This document shows positions 63,901 to 64,000 of a stretch of 64,000 nt of DNA, piece by piece. Position 1 is the first letter of the stretch; the number at the start of each line of letters is the position of its first letter. The DNA comes from Scortum barcoo (taxonomy: Eukaryota > Chordata > Actinopteri > Centrarchiformes > Terapontidae). Position numbers and translations under genes: made by a program. The stretch covers positions 20,570,744 through 20,634,743 of the forward strand of contig CM041547.1 in assembly GCA_023238725.1 (NCBI GenBank). Reading direction: 5' to 3'. Under the pieces are notes generated by a model. The model worked only from the letters and a program-made list of their open reading frames with translations, did not search any database and was not told the DNA's origin.

Positions 63901-64000
63901 AGGATCTCTCACCTTATAGATGACATCCGAGCTTTCGCTGTGGGACCGAAATTTTCTGACCCTTTCAAACAGCGCCCTGGCCTGTTCCCCATCACTTTTA
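61000..64000 (-). CDS. LRRC8-family volume-regulated anion channel subunit, 3' part; 5' end outside window
   Basis: Plasma-membrane subunit of the hexameric VRAC channel that releases chloride and organic osmolytes on cell swelling. Exons (minus): 64000-63913 (partial; ends SSDVIYK), 63764-63514, 62664-62287 and 62122-61000 (stop TAA). All introns are GT-AG and keep phase. The second exon carries two hydrophobic segments matching TM3 (QTIFKLLMVTLIVSYTI) and TM4 (LLVAYVTLLGLYGLLNLY). The third begins SSLQQYSF and continues into the cytoplasmic linker (DLAFLLHMLDQYDPLLAQR). The fourth holds about a dozen leucine-rich repeats and ends with the family's GLLVED...LPPHVRDLL tail. TM1-TM2 lie to the right. 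Mammalian LRRC8 genes are, to my knowledge, mostly encoded by one or two exons, so this split is unusual. The paralogue (A-E) is not clear; a C-terminal Ser/Pro extension follows the repeats. Confidence 0.9.

Overview
The window is vertebrate, most likely a ray-finned (percomorph-type) fish. Genes are split into small exons with GT-AG introns. The non-muscle myosin sequence looks teleost, and the spacers carry several repeat families I know from fish genomes. No prokaryotic, organellar or viral gene was seen.

Layout, left to right. (1) Positions 1-24,600, minus strand: the 5' part of a non-muscle myosin II heavy chain gene, myh9. There are 25 exons holding coding sequence plus a non-coding first exon near 24,312. 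They encode the whole motor, the neck and the start of the coiled-coil tail (about 1,180 residues); the rest of the tail lies left of the window. Intron 1 is about 11.6 kb and holds most of the repeats. (2) About 30,725-35,400, minus strand: txn2, mitochondrial thioredoxin, complete (170 aa, three coding exons). MYH9-TXN2 adjacency is also found in human (22q12.3). (3) 35.4-45.3 kb: mostly gene-free, with one unrecognised single-exon ORF near 37.5-38.5 kb. (4) 45,509-53,540, plus strand: a secreted CCN-family matricellular gene (ccn1/cyr61-like), five exons, TATA promoter and long AU-containing 3' UTR. (5) 54.1-59.4 kb, minus strand: ddx39a, the DEAD-box mRNA export and splicing helicase, complete (427 aa, nine coding exons), convergent with the ccn gene. 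(6) 61,000-64,000, minus strand: the 3' two thirds of an LRRC8-family volume-regulated anion channel subunit, unusually split by introns.

Points of interest. The ddx39a intron holds an 89-bp perfect inverted copy of a downstream ddx39a exon, flanked by a 17-bp direct repeat. The myh9 intron that interrupts motor loop 1 contains a convincing 21-nt frame-preserving microexon. A long GA microsatellite supplies the polypyrimidine tract of the first coding exon of myh9. Three coding regions carry small apparent insertions (10 bp and 12 bp in myh9, 2 bp in the ccn gene). Two of these break the reading frame, so they are either assembly errors or real lesions.

The genes do not form a functional operon-like unit. 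They are independent vertebrate loci: cytoskeletal motor, mitochondrial redox protein, extracellular matrix signal, RNA helicase and anion channel. I found no bacterial-type system, CRISPR array or gene cluster.
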